A DNA stretch of 6,634 nt from Acetofilamentum sp. (GTDB lineage Bacteria > Bacteroidota > Bacteroidia > Bacteroidales > JAFGUD01). Below are positions 6,606 through 6,634 of this stretch, in pieces; the first letter of the stretch is position 1, and the number at the start of each line of letters is the position of its first letter. The stretch covers positions 1 to 6,634 of the forward strand of contig DYKL01000198.1 in NCBI GenBank assembly GCA_020722645.1. Reading direction: 5' to 3'. Made by a program: the position numbers and the translations under genes. The notes beneath the pieces were generated by a model, which had not been told where the DNA came from, ran no database searches, and worked only from the letters and a program-made list of their open reading frames with translations.

Positions 6606-6634
6606 TTAGATATATTTTTTAGTAATGCTGTTTA

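Noticed and set aside
1..6634. CRISPR array, insertion sequence or integrase gene
   Set aside because: No regularly spaced direct repeats, transposase motifs or integrase R..R..Y pattern were seen on either strand.

Overview
The window is AT-rich and its genes all read from the minus strand. Several traits suggest a Bacteroidota- or Ignavibacteriota-type genome. The tRNA gene lacks an encoded CCA and is preceded by a TTTG-N20-TATATTTG promoter, the Bacteroidota pattern. One large gene has no Shine-Dalgarno sequence. This assignment is an inference from style, not a proven taxonomy.

Layout from right to left, which is the direction of transcription. Positions 6378-6605 hold a 5'-truncated remnant that matches the C-terminal end of a beta-propeller phytase. 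Next comes a compact tRNA-Lys(UUU) unit with its own promoter (6254-6285), the tRNA (6139-6210) and a hairpin terminator (6102-6128). About 100 bp beyond the 3' end of the tRNA lies a 22-bp near-copy (21/22) of the tRNA's own anticodon-loop-to-T-loop segment (6017-6038). This looks like an attachment-site scar or a decayed tRNA copy. A gene-poor spacer (5751-6016) follows.

The main content is a two-gene cassette. The first gene (5750-2352) encodes a 1132-residue fusion of an N-terminal phospholipase D-type nuclease half-site and a complete SNF2/RapA-like superfamily 2 helicase. The second gene (2275 to beyond position 1) encodes a large Eco57I-type DNA adenine-N6 methyltransferase. It shows the GSYYTP, DPACGSGAF and GNPPY motifs and is cut by the left window edge before its target-recognition region would be complete.

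Together the two genes look like a compact ATP-dependent restriction-modification or phage-defence module. The methyltransferase would mark self DNA, and the helicase-nuclease would translocate on and cut unmarked DNA. The individual families are known. The combination (nuclease fused to translocase, nuclease gene upstream of the methylase gene, beside a scarred tRNA-Lys locus) is the most interesting part of the window.
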